Below, in pieces: positions 49,449-59,273 of a stretch of 64,000 bases of DNA (position 1 is its first letter; every line of letters starts with the position of its first letter). The stretch is from CAG-411 sp963643465 (lineage in GTDB: Bacteria > Bacillota > Clostridia > Lachnospirales > Lachnospiraceae), in contig CAVIJT010000014.1 in the NCBI GenBank assembly GCA_963643465.1, positions 1 through 64,000 of the forward strand. The letters are read 5' to 3'. The notes under the pieces are model-generated. The model did no database searches and was not told where the DNA came from. It was given only the letters and a program-made list of their open reading frames with translations. A program made the translations under genes and the position numbers.

Positions 49449-51596
49449 ATGGCAGAGACATTCAATACAGAGGGAATGTTGGATATGTACCTGTTTGAGA
49501 ACGGTCAACTTTTGGAGCGTTTGCAGGAAATTGTTTTAGAACAAAAAGACGCAGATGGGTTTGATGAGGATAGTATAAATGAAATTTTTCGAACCATGCA
49601 CACCATTAAGGGGTCATCCGGAGTAATGATGTTTGAGGGGATTACCGCGTTATCTCATAAGTTGGAGGATGTGTTTTACTATTTGAGAGAATCGCATCCG
49701 GAAAATGTACCTCATGTTGAACTGGTAACACATGTGCTGGATGTTGCAGATTTTATTACCAATGAGATGGAAAAACTGCAAAACGGTGAGCCTGCAGATG
49801 CGGATCCCAAAGAATTAATCAGCGCATTAGATAAGTTTTTGGGTTCTATCAAAGGCGATACAAAGAAAGAAAAGGAAAAAGTAATTAAGGAAAATGTGCA
49901 TGAGGAGCCAACACAATTTTATTTGGCACCTATGTATACAGAGGCTAGTCACTTTTTCAAGATTTATCTTACTTATGATGAGGGGATTGAGTTGGCAAAT
50001 GTACATGCCTATAAGGCTGTATATGCGTTAAAAGAGTTGGCAGAAGACCTACTTTATTATCCGGAAGATATTTTGACGGATGAGAGCAGTGCAGATGAAA
50101 TCATGGAAAATGGTTTTAAAATATTATTGCAGGCTCAATGCACCGAGGACAAACTTCGTGAGATTATTCATGAAGGGTATGAGCTTAAAAAAGTAGAAAT
50201 TTTTGAGTGTAGTGCCAAAGAATATGGACAGGGATTTGACAGTTTTGGGTCTGAGATACGAATTGACCTTGATTCTAGTGTAGAGGAAATTGAGGAGAGG
50301 GCAGCAGAAGCTCAAAACGTACCAAAGACCAAAGAAGAGAAGCCAATGGCACCCGGTGACTTTGTTATTGAATCAAAAGGTCCCGGAAAGCAGAAAAAAC
50401 TGGCAAAAGATAAACCAAAGAAACAGGAGAAAACAAGTTTTATCAGCGTAGATGTAAAAAAGATGGATATGCTAATGGACTTAATAGGAGAGCTTGTTAT
50501 TTCTGAGTCTGTGGTATTGCAAAATCAGGATTTAAAAGTGCCTGGGCTGAAATTAGACAATTTCAATAAAGCCGCAGGGCAGATGATGAAAATTTCTACC
50601 GATTTACAAAATGTAATTATGAGTATGCGAATGGTTCCGCTGACAAACACTTTCCAGAAAATGAATCGAATTGTGTTTGATGCGTCCAGAAAATTGGGAA
50701 AAGATGTGGAATTTGAGATGATTGGTGAGCATACAGAGGTAGATAAAAATATCATTGAGCATATTTCCGACCCACTTATGCACCTTGTTCGAAATTCTGT
50801 AGATCATGGAGTGGAGACAAACGAAGAGAGAGCCAGAGTTGGTAAAAAAGAAAAAGGAAAAGTCACCTTGTCTGCAAAGACGGAATCTGGAAAAGTGTGG
50901 ATTGGTGTACAAGATAATGGTGCCGGACTTGATCGGGCAAAGATTTTAGCCAAGGCAAGAAAGCAAGGGTTATTGGATTATAACAGAGACGATGCTTCCT
51001 ATACAGACAAAGAGGTGTATCAGTTTATTACACTTCCGGGATTTTCTACCAATGAAAAAGTAACAGAACTTTCTGGACGAGGAGTAGGTATGGACGTAGT
51101 TGTGTCTAATTTACAGGCAATCGGTGGTACTCTTGAGATTGAAAGTACACCAGGAGAAGGAAGTATTATGAACATGAAGATTCCGCTGACGCTTGCCATT
51201 ATTGACGGTATTGTCATGGAAGTGGGAAAATCTTCCTTTGTTATTGAAACAGGCATGGTAAAAGAATTTGTAGGAATTCGGGATAATCATATTGTACAGG
51301 ACCCGGACGGAAAAGAATTCGTCATGATTCGTGGGGAAGGCTATCCAGTCCTTCGAGTGGGTGAATGGTATGATTTGAAAGATTATGAGGCGGATTTAGA
51401 AGATGGTATGCTTGTCATTGTAGAAGTGGAGAAACAAATTATTTGTCTCCTAGTAGATAAATTAATAGGCAAACAGGAAATTGTAGTAAAACCAATTCCA
51501 GACTACATTAAAAAAGTCAAAGGTTTATCCGGCTGTACACAGTTAGGAGATGGCAGCATTGCATTGATTTTAGATGCCGCCGGACTCATTGAATAA
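49449..51596 (+). CDS. cheA: chemotaxis histidine kinase CheA
   Basis: This 715-residue kinase has all CheA domains: P1 Hpt (~1-110, MHTIKGSSG with His near 51), a P2-like region (~155-270), P3 dimerisation (~345-410), P4 ATPase (HLVRNSVDHGVE, DNGAGLDRAKIL, GFSTNEKVTELSGRGVGMDVV), and P5 CheW-like (~585-715). AAAGGGGG precedes the ATG. It is the central kinase of the cluster and works with CheW and the MCP encoded directly after. Confidence 0.97.
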   Translation: MAETFNTEGMLDMYLFENGQLLERLQEIVLEQKDADGFDEDSINEIFRTMHTIKGSSGVMMFEGITALSHKLEDVFYYLRESHPENVPHVELVTHVLDVADFITNEMEKLQNGEPADADPKELISALDKFLGSIKGDTKKEKEKVIKENVHEEPTQFYLAPMYTEASHFFKIYLTYDEGIELANVHAYKAVYALKELAEDLLYYPEDILTDESSADEIMENGFKILLQAQCTEDKLREIIHEGYELKKVEIFECSAKEYGQGFDSFGSEIRIDLDSSVEEIEERAAEAQNVPKTKEEKPMAPGDFVIESKGPGKQKKLAKDKPKKQEKTSFISVDVKKMDMLMDLIGELVISESVVLQNQDLKVPGLKLDNFNKAAGQMMKISTDLQNVIMSMRMVPLTNTFQKMNRIVFDASRKLGKDVEFEMIGEHTEVDKNIIEHISDPLMHLVRNSVDHGVETNEERARVGKKEKGKVTLSAKTESGKVWIGVQDNGAGLDRAKILAKARKQGLLDYNRDDASYTDKEVYQFITLPGFSTNEKVTELSGRGVGMDVVVSNLQAIGGTLEIESTPGEGSIMNMKIPLTLAIIDGIVMEVGKSSFVIETGMVKEFVGIRDNHIVQDPDGKEFVMIRGEGYPVLRVGEWYDLKDYEADLEDGMLVIVEVEKQIICLLVDKLIGKQEIVVKPIPDYIKKVKGLSGCTQLGDGSIALILDAAGLIE

Positions 51597-51631
51597 CACA
51601 AAGGAAAAATGGAATATTAAGGAGGGATTGT

Positions 51632-52138
51632 ATGAGTGAGGAAGAAACAGTAGTGGATCAGCAAAAGGACAAGTACGTTACCTTTCAATCAGGACATGAG
51701 TTCTTTGGAATCAAGATACAATATGTCAGCGAGATTATTGTTTTTCAAGAAGTTACAGAGATTCCCGAATGTGAGAATTATATTAAGGGATTGATTAATC
51801 TGCGAGGAAAAATTATTCCTGTTGTGGACGTAAGGCTTCGTTTTGGGCAGGAGCCAATTGAGTATACAGATAGAACCTGTATTATTGTACTGAATGTAAA
51901 TGATATGCTAGTGGGATTGATTGTAGAGCGAATTGCAGAGGTGGTGGAAATCACTGAGGAAAACATTTTGCCTGCTCCGCGAATTGGAAAAGCAGATAAA
52001 GCCCATCACATATTCGTACAAAATATCGGAAAAGTAGGGGATACTGTAAAATTGTTGTTAGACCCAGATAAATTGCTAAACGATGAAGATTATGCGGTGT
52101 TGGAACAAATTAATCCGGAAACAGAAGAGGGAGAGTGA
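51632..52138 (+). CDS. cheW: chemotaxis coupling protein CheW
   Basis: CheW is a 168-residue adaptor that joins CheA to receptors. It shows the two-barrel SH3 fold markers IQYVSEIIVFQEVTEIPE, GLINLRGKIIPVVDVRLRFG and LVGLIVERIAEVVEI, with VQNIGKVGDTVKLLLDPDKLL at the end. AAGGAGGG precedes the ATG. Confidence 0.96.
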   Translation: MSEEETVVDQQKDKYVTFQSGHEFFGIKIQYVSEIIVFQEVTEIPECENYIKGLINLRGKIIPVVDVRLRFGQEPIEYTDRTCIIVLNVNDMLVGLIVERIAEVVEITEENILPAPRIGKADKAHHIFVQNIGKVGDTVKLLLDPDKLLNDEDYAVLEQINPETEEGE

Positions 52139-52143
52139 AGCAT

Positions 52144-53493
52144 ATGATGAAAAATGTAAGTATAAAAAATAAATTAATTAGTGGTTTTGGTATTTTAGGA
52201 ATTTTGATGCTAATTTGTCTTTATTGTGGATATTCTACGGCAGCTACTTTAGCAGAGGGAAAAGTAGAAGATATGGAACATTTCATGAGTTCATACAATA
52301 TTTTTAATGGCGTTTTACTTATAATTATGGTTAGTTTTATGATTGGGATTGCTGTAGGATTGGTACATCGCATTGATGGCTCCATTTCTTTGATGATAGA
52401 TGCTTCAAAGAAGTTGGCAATGGGTGATGTAGATGTGAATTTATCCAGAGAAGGCAATGATGAGTTTACAAAGATGATTATAGAATACCAGAAGGTAATT
52501 GATAACATCAAATATCAGGCAGATATCACAGAAAAAATTGCCAATGGAGATTTGACTATTATGGTTACGCCAAAGTCAGAGAAGGATATTATGGGAAAAG
52601 CCCTTCAAAAATTAGTAAAACAAAATCAGGATGCACTGTTACATATCGATGATGCTGCTCGTCAGGTAAATGTAAGTTCTTCTCAGGTGGCAAGTGCCAG
52701 TGAAGCATTGGCACAGGGTTCTACAGAACAGGCAAGTGCCATTGAGCAGATTACAGCTTCTATTGATGATATTGCAGAAAAAACCAAAGAAAATGCAGTG
52801 GAAGCAGACAAGGCAGCAGAACTTATGGACAATGCTATTTCTAATGTCAACAAAGGAAAAGAAGACATGACAGAAATGATGGATGCAATGCAGCAAATCA
52901 ATGATTCCTCTGAGAGTATTTCAAAGATTATTAAAGTAATTGATGATATTGCGTTCCAGACAAATATTTTAGCATTGAACGCAGCAGTAGAAGCTGCAAG
53001 AGCTGGAGAGGCAGGAAAAGGATTTGCAGTAGTAGCAGAGGAAGTCCGTAATCTTGCAGCAAAAAGTGCAGCCGCAGCATCAGAAACCGCAGAATTGATT
53101 GAAGATTCCATTGAAAAAGTAGAATCTGGTTCTAAGATTGCATTAGAAACACAAAAAGCAATTGATATCATTACTGATGTAGTGGTAGAAAGTGGAAAGA
53201 TTGTAGAGGGAATTGCACAGGCATCCAATTATCAGGCAACTGCTATTGCACAGGTAGATCAGGCAATTGGACAAGTTTCACAGGTAGTACAGAATAATTC
53301 AGCTACTAGTGAGGAATGTGCTGCAGCCAGCATTGAACTTTCTAATCAGTCTGCAAGAATGACAGAGTTGTTGTCTATCTTTACGTTAGATAATCGCCAA
53401 AGTAGTTTCCAGAATCGTCCGAGTGCATATAGCAGCAAGGCAGAACGAAACGAACAAATTATTTCTTTGGGAAGTGGATTTGGAAAATATTAA
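52144..53493 (+). CDS. methyl-accepting chemotaxis protein without a periplasmic sensor
   Basis: This 449-residue receptor has two membrane segments close together (residues ~14-32 and ~51-74) with about 20 outward residues, a HAMP domain (~75-130) and a cytoplasmic signalling domain whose tip reads IDDIAFQTNILALNAAVEAARAGEAGKGFAVVAEEVR by motif. With no ligand-binding domain it must sense through its membrane segments, through HAMP, or through a partner. It starts six bases after cheW. GAGGGAGAG precedes the ATG at 52144; a GTG three codons earlier overlaps the cheW stop. Confidence 0.93.
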   Translation: MMKNVSIKNKLISGFGILGILMLICLYCGYSTAATLAEGKVEDMEHFMSSYNIFNGVLLIIMVSFMIGIAVGLVHRIDGSISLMIDASKKLAMGDVDVNLSREGNDEFTKMIIEYQKVIDNIKYQADITEKIANGDLTIMVTPKSEKDIMGKALQKLVKQNQDALLHIDDAARQVNVSSSQVASASEALAQGSTEQASAIEQITASIDDIAEKTKENAVEADKAAELMDNAISNVNKGKEDMTEMMDAMQQINDSSESISKIIKVIDDIAFQTNILALNAAVEAARAGEAGKGFAVVAEEVRNLAAKSAAAASETAELIEDSIEKVESGSKIALETQKAIDIITDVVVESGKIVEGIAQASNYQATAIAQVDQAIGQVSQVVQNNSATSEECAAASIELSNQSARMTELLSIFTLDNRQSSFQNRPSAYSSKAERNEQIISLGSGFGKY

Positions 53494-53499
53494 CAAGAC

Positions 53500-53599
53500 A
53501 AAGAGGCGCATACCAAATATGCGGTATGCGCTCTTTGCTATGGAGATAAGAGGAAAATAGTGGGGAGATATGGTTTCTTGTCTTTATAGCAAAGAGCGC
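53500..53599 (+). promoter_or_regulatory. two mutually exclusive hairpins
   Basis: Hairpin A pairs AAAGAGG-CGCATACC (53500-53514) with GGTATGCGCTCTTT (53523-53536). Hairpin B pairs GCGCTCTTTGCTA (53528-53540) with TAGCAAAGAGCGC (53587-53599), a perfect 13-base stem with a 46-base loop. They share 53528-53536, so only one can form at a time. Neither has a T-run. Confidence 0.5.
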
Positions 53600-53726
53600 A
53601 GCTCAATAAAGCGATAGATGATAAGGGAGAAATAAAGTGTCATGTCTGAAAGGGAGTCATACATCTGACACATATCTAAAAGAAGCATGTTTTTTTGCTT
53701 GTTTTAGATAAAGGGGGGATTTTACT

Positions 53727-56597
53727 ATGAAAAGCAATGGCAAAGAAATAATGGGAGGACTGGAAGAAACAAGGCGTCCAATTGAGCGTGTGGGGTTAAT
53801 TATATATACGTTATATTCAATTGGAGTTATGTCTTCTTGTGTGAAAGTAAATGCTCCAATTGGAGTAAATTACGCTTTATTTGGCATGATAGTAGTTTGC
53901 TGGATTTTATTTTTTGTAAAATACGGGAGTTTTCATTCACGAACAATGGTAGAACTTCTTTGTATGCATGGAATGCTATTACTGCATGTTCTTTATGCAC
54001 AGGATTTAAAAGGGGCATTGCCTTATTACGGTTCAGTAGTTGTGCTGGTTGGTCTGTATAGCTATTTGGATGAGGTGCTTGTTTCTACAGTATGTATAGG
54101 TGTTGTGTTTTTTATATATTTTGTCATTTTGCAGAAGGTGGATTTTTCCGATTCTGGCAGTGCTATATCTGCAACAATGCAAATGTCAAATATGTTTGTA
54201 ATAGAATATTTAATTTATATATGGGTTTGCAAGCGAAATGAAAATACAGAGCGTATGCAAAGGACGATTGCAAATTTGCAGGAGGCAGAGAATAGCAGAG
54301 ATGATTTTTTGGCTAATATCAGTCATGAGATTCGTACACCAATCAACACCATTTGTGGAATTAGTGAAATTTTATTGCAAAAGGAAATGCCAAGTGATAT
54401 TCGTATGCAGTTGTATTATATCCAGACGGCTGGACGTAATTTAACATCTGTTATTAGTGATATTTTGGATTTTTCTGAATTGCAAAGTGGAAAAATAGAA
54501 ATCGTGGAGGAAGAATACAATATCAGTTCTACTGTGAATGATGTCATTGATATGTCCATGGGAAAAATTAGTGAAAAGAAAAAGACGGAATTGATTGTCA
54601 ATTGTGACGCTACCATCCCGTCTGTGATTAAGGGGGATGAAAAGAAAATCCGTCGTGTAATTTTGAACTTGCTTGATAATGCCATTAAATTCACAGAAGA
54701 GGGCTGTGTTTGCATGGATGTATCTTACCGTCGGGAGGAGTATGGAATCAATTTAATGATTACCATTCAAGATACGGGAATCGGTATGGAAGCGGCAGAT
54801 TTGGAAAAATTGTTCAATGGATTTACGCAGATAGATGCCAAAAGAAATCGAAGAAATGGTGGAATTGGGCTGGGACTTGCCATTTCTAATATTATGGTTA
54901 AAAAAATGGGCGGTATTATTACCATAAAGAGTAAACCAGGGCAGGGAACTACTGTGAAAGTCATTATTCCACAACAAGTTATTACCGATACTCCGATTGT
55001 GCAGTTAGAGGATAAAAATAAAATTAATGTGGGAATTTATATTAATTTAGAAGAATATATTTATCCTCAAGTACGAGATGCCTATACAAAAGTGGTGGAT
55101 AGCGTATTAGAACAGATACAGGTGCGAAATCATATCTGTATGAATTTAACAGAAGTAAAGAGATGGCAAAATCAAGAAAAATTTACCCATATGATTATTA
55201 CATTGTTGGAATATGAGGAAGCAAAAGAGTATTTCGATGAATTGTCGGAAACCGTCAATGTTATAGTTATTCTGTTCCGTGAACAGGAGGAAAAAATCAG
55301 CAATCCTCGGTTATTAAAATTGTACAAGCCATTTTATGTACTGCCTCTTGTGTCTGTAGTAAAGGGTAGTATGCGTGGAAGAACTAAAAATGGCATAATT
55401 GGAAAACCAAAAGGATTTACTACAAAGAATGTAAAAATTTTGGTAGTAGATGATAATATTATGAATTTAAAAGTTATGGAAGGAATTTTAGGAAAATATA
55501 AAATTTCAGTTGTGACTGCCAACAGTGGAAAAGCTGCTTTACAGGTCATTGAAGAAAAAGACTTTGATTTGGTTTTAATGGATCATATGATGCCAGAAAT
55601 GGATGGTATTGAAACTTTGCATCGAATTCGCAATATGGTAGGGAACTATTATCGTAGTGTGCCAATTATTGCCCTTACAGCTAACACTATTGCAGGAGCA
55701 AGAGAAATGTTTCTGGAAGAAGGTTTTGACGATTTCATGGAAAAACCGGTGGAAAATTCTGTGTTGGAGCGAGTGTTGCAGCGTAATTTGCCGGCAGATA
55801 AGATTGTATACACTAAGGAAGAAGAGGACATAGAGGAAGTTAGCGATAAAAAACAGGAACAGCCAGCAAACTCTATAAAAGAAGAAAAGTCAACACCAAA
55901 CGTAGAGGAGTTCAAAGTAAGTATAGAGCCACAGAAAGAGCAGACGACAGAAGAGATAGATACCATTGGGGATTTAGATAAGAAAACGGGTATGACCTTC
56001 TGTGGTGGTGAGGAAAACTGGATGGCAATTTTAAAAGTATGTGGAGATACAGCAGAGGAAAATAAAACAAAACTGGAGGAATTCTATCAGACAAAGAATT
56101 GGAAAGAATACACGATTTTGATTCATGGAGTGAAAAGTTCTATGAAAACCATTGGTGCTATGCCCCTTTCAGAGATGGCAAAAGCACTGGAGCATGCAGG
56201 AAAAGTGGGAGATGTAGCATATATAGAGGATCATCATGAGGAGATGCTGGAAGAGTATAACCGAGTAGATTCCTTTTTACATGCCAGTCCACTGTTGTAT
56301 GAACAAAGCAAAAGTATCATAGAAGAAAAGAAAGAGTATAAGTCTATGGATGAGGCTTTGTTTGATGAAAAAATCGTACAGTTGGAAACTGCTATGTACA
56401 ATTTTGATGGGGATGGTATGATTACCATTTTAAAGAGTCTTTTGGATTATGAATATGGCGGAGTTCCGCTGGACAAAACACTGGCATCTATTCTTCGAAA
56501 AGTAGAAATGACGGACTACATGTCAGCTTATGACACTCTTGTAAAAGTAAAAAATGAATTGACTAGAAAAAAAGAAAAGTCACAAGAGGAGGGATAA
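53727..56597 (+). CDS. membrane hybrid histidine kinase with REC and Hpt domains
   Basis: This 956-residue protein has about six membrane segments in residues ~20-175 with no large outside domain, HisKA with NISHEIRTPINTICGI (His near 200), HATPase (LNLLDNAIKF, DTGIGME, GGIGLGLAISNIM), a degenerate middle segment, a receiver (VLMDHMMPEMDG with phospho-Asp, Lys in MEKPVE), an acidic linker and an Hpt domain with LIHGVKSSMKTIGA (His near 800). It can run a full internal phosphorelay. AAAGGGGGG precedes the ATG. The next gene starts three bases later. Confidence 0.92.
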   Translation: MKSNGKEIMGGLEETRRPIERVGLIIYTLYSIGVMSSCVKVNAPIGVNYALFGMIVVCWILFFVKYGSFHSRTMVELLCMHGMLLLHVLYAQDLKGALPYYGSVVVLVGLYSYLDEVLVSTVCIGVVFFIYFVILQKVDFSDSGSAISATMQMSNMFVIEYLIYIWVCKRNENTERMQRTIANLQEAENSRDDFLANISHEIRTPINTICGISEILLQKEMPSDIRMQLYYIQTAGRNLTSVISDILDFSELQSGKIEIVEEEYNISSTVNDVIDMSMGKISEKKKTELIVNCDATIPSVIKGDEKKIRRVILNLLDNAIKFTEEGCVCMDVSYRREEYGINLMITIQDTGIGMEAADLEKLFNGFTQIDAKRNRRNGGIGLGLAISNIMVKKMGGIITIKSKPGQGTTVKVIIPQQVITDTPIVQLEDKNKINVGIYINLEEYIYPQVRDAYTKVVDSVLEQIQVRNHICMNLTEVKRWQNQEKFTHMIITLLEYEEAKEYFDELSETVNVIVILFREQEEKISNPRLLKLYKPFYVLPLVSVVKGSMRGRTKNGIIGKPKGFTTKNVKILVVDDNIMNLKVMEGILGKYKISVVTANSGKAALQVIEEKDFDLVLMDHMMPEMDGIETLHRIRNMVGNYYRSVPIIALTANTIAGAREMFLEEGFDDFMEKPVENSVLERVLQRNLPADKIVYTKEEEDIEEVSDKKQEQPANSIKEEKSTPNVEEFKVSIEPQKEQTTEEIDTIGDLDKKTGMTFCGGEENWMAILKVCGDTAEENKTKLEEFYQTKNWKEYTILIHGVKSSMKTIGAMPLSEMAKALEHAGKVGDVAYIEDHHEEMLEEYNRVDSFLHASPLLYEQSKSIIEEKKEYKSMDEALFDEKIVQLETAMYNFDGDGMITILKSLLDYEYGGVPLDKTLASILRKVEMTDYMSAYDTLVKVKNELTRKKEKSQEEG

Positions 56598-56600
56598 CCC

Positions 56601-59273
56601 ATGATGAATCGAATTCGTAAATTTTGCATAGGTTCTAATGAGCGTGAGTATCAGCTGCGAGAACGGTTATTCCGTTTCCTTCTGTTACTTTGTTCAGCCA
56701 TAGCCATAGTGGGAACATTAGAAACGTCGATACTGTCCAGAGATTTTCGTTTTGTATTGCCTATTTATCTTAGCATATTTGTGATTGGGCTTATATTGCG
56801 TCCTTTTTTAAGAAAAGGAAAAATTGACACAGCAATTTGGTGTGTTGGTTTATTGCTTGCTTTAGGCGTTGTTCCTATTAGTATCTTTTCAGGGGGAGGA
56901 TTGGGCTCTGGTGCATTAGTATGGGCGACAACACCGTTTATTTATGGATTTATGTTGTTTTCCGGAAAGCGATTGAAACTCTTTCTTGGAATTGTCTTTG
57001 TAGAGGACATATTCATGCTGGGAGTAGCATATTTGCATCCTGAATACATTGCACCGCTAGACAATGCGGCACTTGGATATATAGATAGTTTTTTTTCTAT
57101 TGCGATTGTAGGAATGGGCATGGGAAGTATTATTTGGTTTCAGATTCAGCTTTATGAAGCAGAGTATGCCTTGGCACTTCAGCAAAAAGAAAAGATTGAG
57201 CAGCTCAGCAATTCCAGAGAGCAGTTTTTTGCGTCCATGAGTCATGAACTTCGAAGTCCTATCAATAGTATTGTAGGATTAAATGAGTTAATTATACGGG
57301 AAAGCAGCAATGCTAAAGTTCAGGAATATTCTCGGAATATTTTTCAAATCAGTCGAATGCTACTAAACTTAATCAACGATATATTGGATTTTTCTCAGAT
57401 TGAAATTCAGCAGATGAGTATTGTAAAACTTCCTTATAACACAGAAAATATGTTTCAGGAAGTAATTGATATGATTATGGTTCGTACGCAGGAAAAGAAA
57501 TTGGAATTTCGAGTACAGATTGACGATACATTACCAAAAAAGTTAATTGGTGATAAGAAACGTATTCAGCAAATTTTACTGAATTTACTGACAAATGCAG
57601 TAAAATACACAAAGGAAGGATCGGTTACGTTGCTTGCTTATGGAGAAAAAATAGGAGAGCGACAGATTCGAATGACAATTTCGGTGGAAGACACTGGTGT
57701 TGGAATTAAGAAAGAAAATTTAGAATTTTTGTTTGATGCTTTTCGTAGAATCGATGAGGAGAATTCTTCAAGAATTGAGGGAAGCGGACTGGGACTTTCT
57801 ATTACAAAGCAATTGGTGGAACTTATGGGCGGTCAGATTAAAGTAGACAGCATTTATACAAAAAGTTCTAAATTCACAGTGATTTTTGAGCAAGAAATAG
57901 AAAAAGAGACTCCAATCGGAAATGCAAATTTTATTTCCCATCAGGTTGGAAAATTAGAGAAGTATGTACCAACATTTCACGCACCGGAAGGACGCATACT
58001 GATTGTAGATGATAGTGTAGTGAATTTGCAGGTAGTAACAAAATTATTAGAGGAAACCAAAGTACAAATTGATATAGCAGCAAGTGGGGCAGAAGGGCTA
58101 CAAAAAACCAAAGAAAAGTTTTATCATGTGATATTACTTGACAATCGAATGAGTGGCATGAGTGGTTCTGAAACTTGTCGGGAAATTAGACGACAGGAGA
58201 ACGGATTGTGTCGTGGGTCTAAAATCATTCTTTGTACTGCGGAAGCCGCAGATGTGGCACAAAAAATTGTAGAAGAAAATCAATTCAGTGGATATTTGGA
58301 AAAACCGATGGACGGAATTCGATTAGAGCGCATGGTGTTGGAACATTTACCAAGTGAGTTGGTGGAGCAATGTGAGATAAAACACACTTATGAACAAGAC
58401 AATGTAACTGTTTTTCAACACAATAAGAAAAAAATATGTATTACCACAGACAGCATGTGTGATTTGTCTGAAGAAATGTTGGAGATGTATCAAATTCGAG
58501 TTATGAATTTGTATGTTAAGACAGATCAGGGACGTTTTGCAGATTCACAGGAGATTGATGTGGATAGTGTTCGATACCGCTTGGAAACAGGGGAAAATGG
58601 CGTGGTAACAGACAGTGCCACGGTAAAAGAATTTGAAGAATTTTTTGCAGATGTGCTTACAGAGGTTGAGGAAGTGATTCACATTTCTATGGCAAAGCAT
58701 ATGGGTAAGACGTATTCCAGAGCAACGACAGCTGCAAAAAGTTTTGACCATGTGCATGTGGTGGATGCGGGGCATCTTTCCTGTGGACAAGGACTTTTGG
58801 CACTAAAGGCTGCAAAGAAACTGACAGAAGGGGCCAATAAAGAACAGTTATTGGCGTATATTGAGGAGCAGAAAAATCAAATAGAGACAGTGGTGCTTAT
58901 GCCAGACATCCAATTGTTTTATCAACATGGCTATATCAATCGTTTCATTACGAAAATATGTGGCCTGTTTCAGTGGCGTCCAGTGCTTGCTATGAGGCAA
59001 AGTCAGCTAAAAGTCATATCTATGCGACGGGGAAAAATGGAAAAAGCATGGAAAGGTTTGGTTCGTTCCCAATTACAAAATAGAAGAAACCTTGATGAAG
59101 AAGTGTTAATTATCAATCATACAGGTTGTAGTGCAAGTCAATTAGAAAATTTTTGTCAGGAGGTGCAAAAGGAGATGCCCCTTACAAAGATTATCACTGA
59201 GAAAGCATCGGTTTCTACTGCATGTACAGCTGGATTGCATATTGTGGGAATGGCATTTTCTAAAAGCAAATAG
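56601..59273 (+). CDS. membrane hybrid histidine kinase fused to a DegV (fatty-acid-binding) domain
   Basis: This 890-residue protein has about five to six membrane segments (~20-185), HisKA with SMSHELRSPINSIVGL (His215), HATPase (LNLLTNAVKY, DTGVGIK, GSGLGLSITKQL), a receiver (~470-590, phospho-Asp514 in LLDNRMSGMSG, Lys in LEKPMD), and from ~610 to the end a complete DegV fold: TTDSMCDLSEEML (residue 617 Asp), ISMAKHMGKTYSRA where FakB has the SGTYQ region, VVDAGHLSCGQGLLALKAA, and YQHGYINRFITKICGLF. DegV/FakB proteins bind fatty acids. A Hpt domain is absent. It is translationally coupled to the upstream hybrid kinase. Confidence 0.9.
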   Translation: MMNRIRKFCIGSNEREYQLRERLFRFLLLLCSAIAIVGTLETSILSRDFRFVLPIYLSIFVIGLILRPFLRKGKIDTAIWCVGLLLALGVVPISIFSGGGLGSGALVWATTPFIYGFMLFSGKRLKLFLGIVFVEDIFMLGVAYLHPEYIAPLDNAALGYIDSFFSIAIVGMGMGSIIWFQIQLYEAEYALALQQKEKIEQLSNSREQFFASMSHELRSPINSIVGLNELIIRESSNAKVQEYSRNIFQISRMLLNLINDILDFSQIEIQQMSIVKLPYNTENMFQEVIDMIMVRTQEKKLEFRVQIDDTLPKKLIGDKKRIQQILLNLLTNAVKYTKEGSVTLLAYGEKIGERQIRMTISVEDTGVGIKKENLEFLFDAFRRIDEENSSRIEGSGLGLSITKQLVELMGGQIKVDSIYTKSSKFTVIFEQEIEKETPIGNANFISHQVGKLEKYVPTFHAPEGRILIVDDSVVNLQVVTKLLEETKVQIDIAASGAEGLQKTKEKFYHVILLDNRMSGMSGSETCREIRRQENGLCRGSKIILCTAEAADVAQKIVEENQFSGYLEKPMDGIRLERMVLEHLPSELVEQCEIKHTYEQDNVTVFQHNKKKICITTDSMCDLSEEMLEMYQIRVMNLYVKTDQGRFADSQEIDVDSVRYRLETGENGVVTDSATVKEFEEFFADVLTEVEEVIHISMAKHMGKTYSRATTAAKSFDHVHVVDAGHLSCGQGLLALKAAKKLTEGANKEQLLAYIEEQKNQIETVVLMPDIQLFYQHGYINRFITKICGLFQWRPVLAMRQSQLKVISMRRGKMEKAWKGLVRSQLQNRRNLDEEVLIINHTGCSASQLENFCQEVQKEMPLTKIITEKASVSTACTAGLHIVGMAFSKSK

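Noticed and set aside
44581..59273. Sigma-28 type promoters in the chemosensory cluster
   Set aside because: No TAAA-N15-GCCGATAA-like sequence was found before any gene of the cluster.
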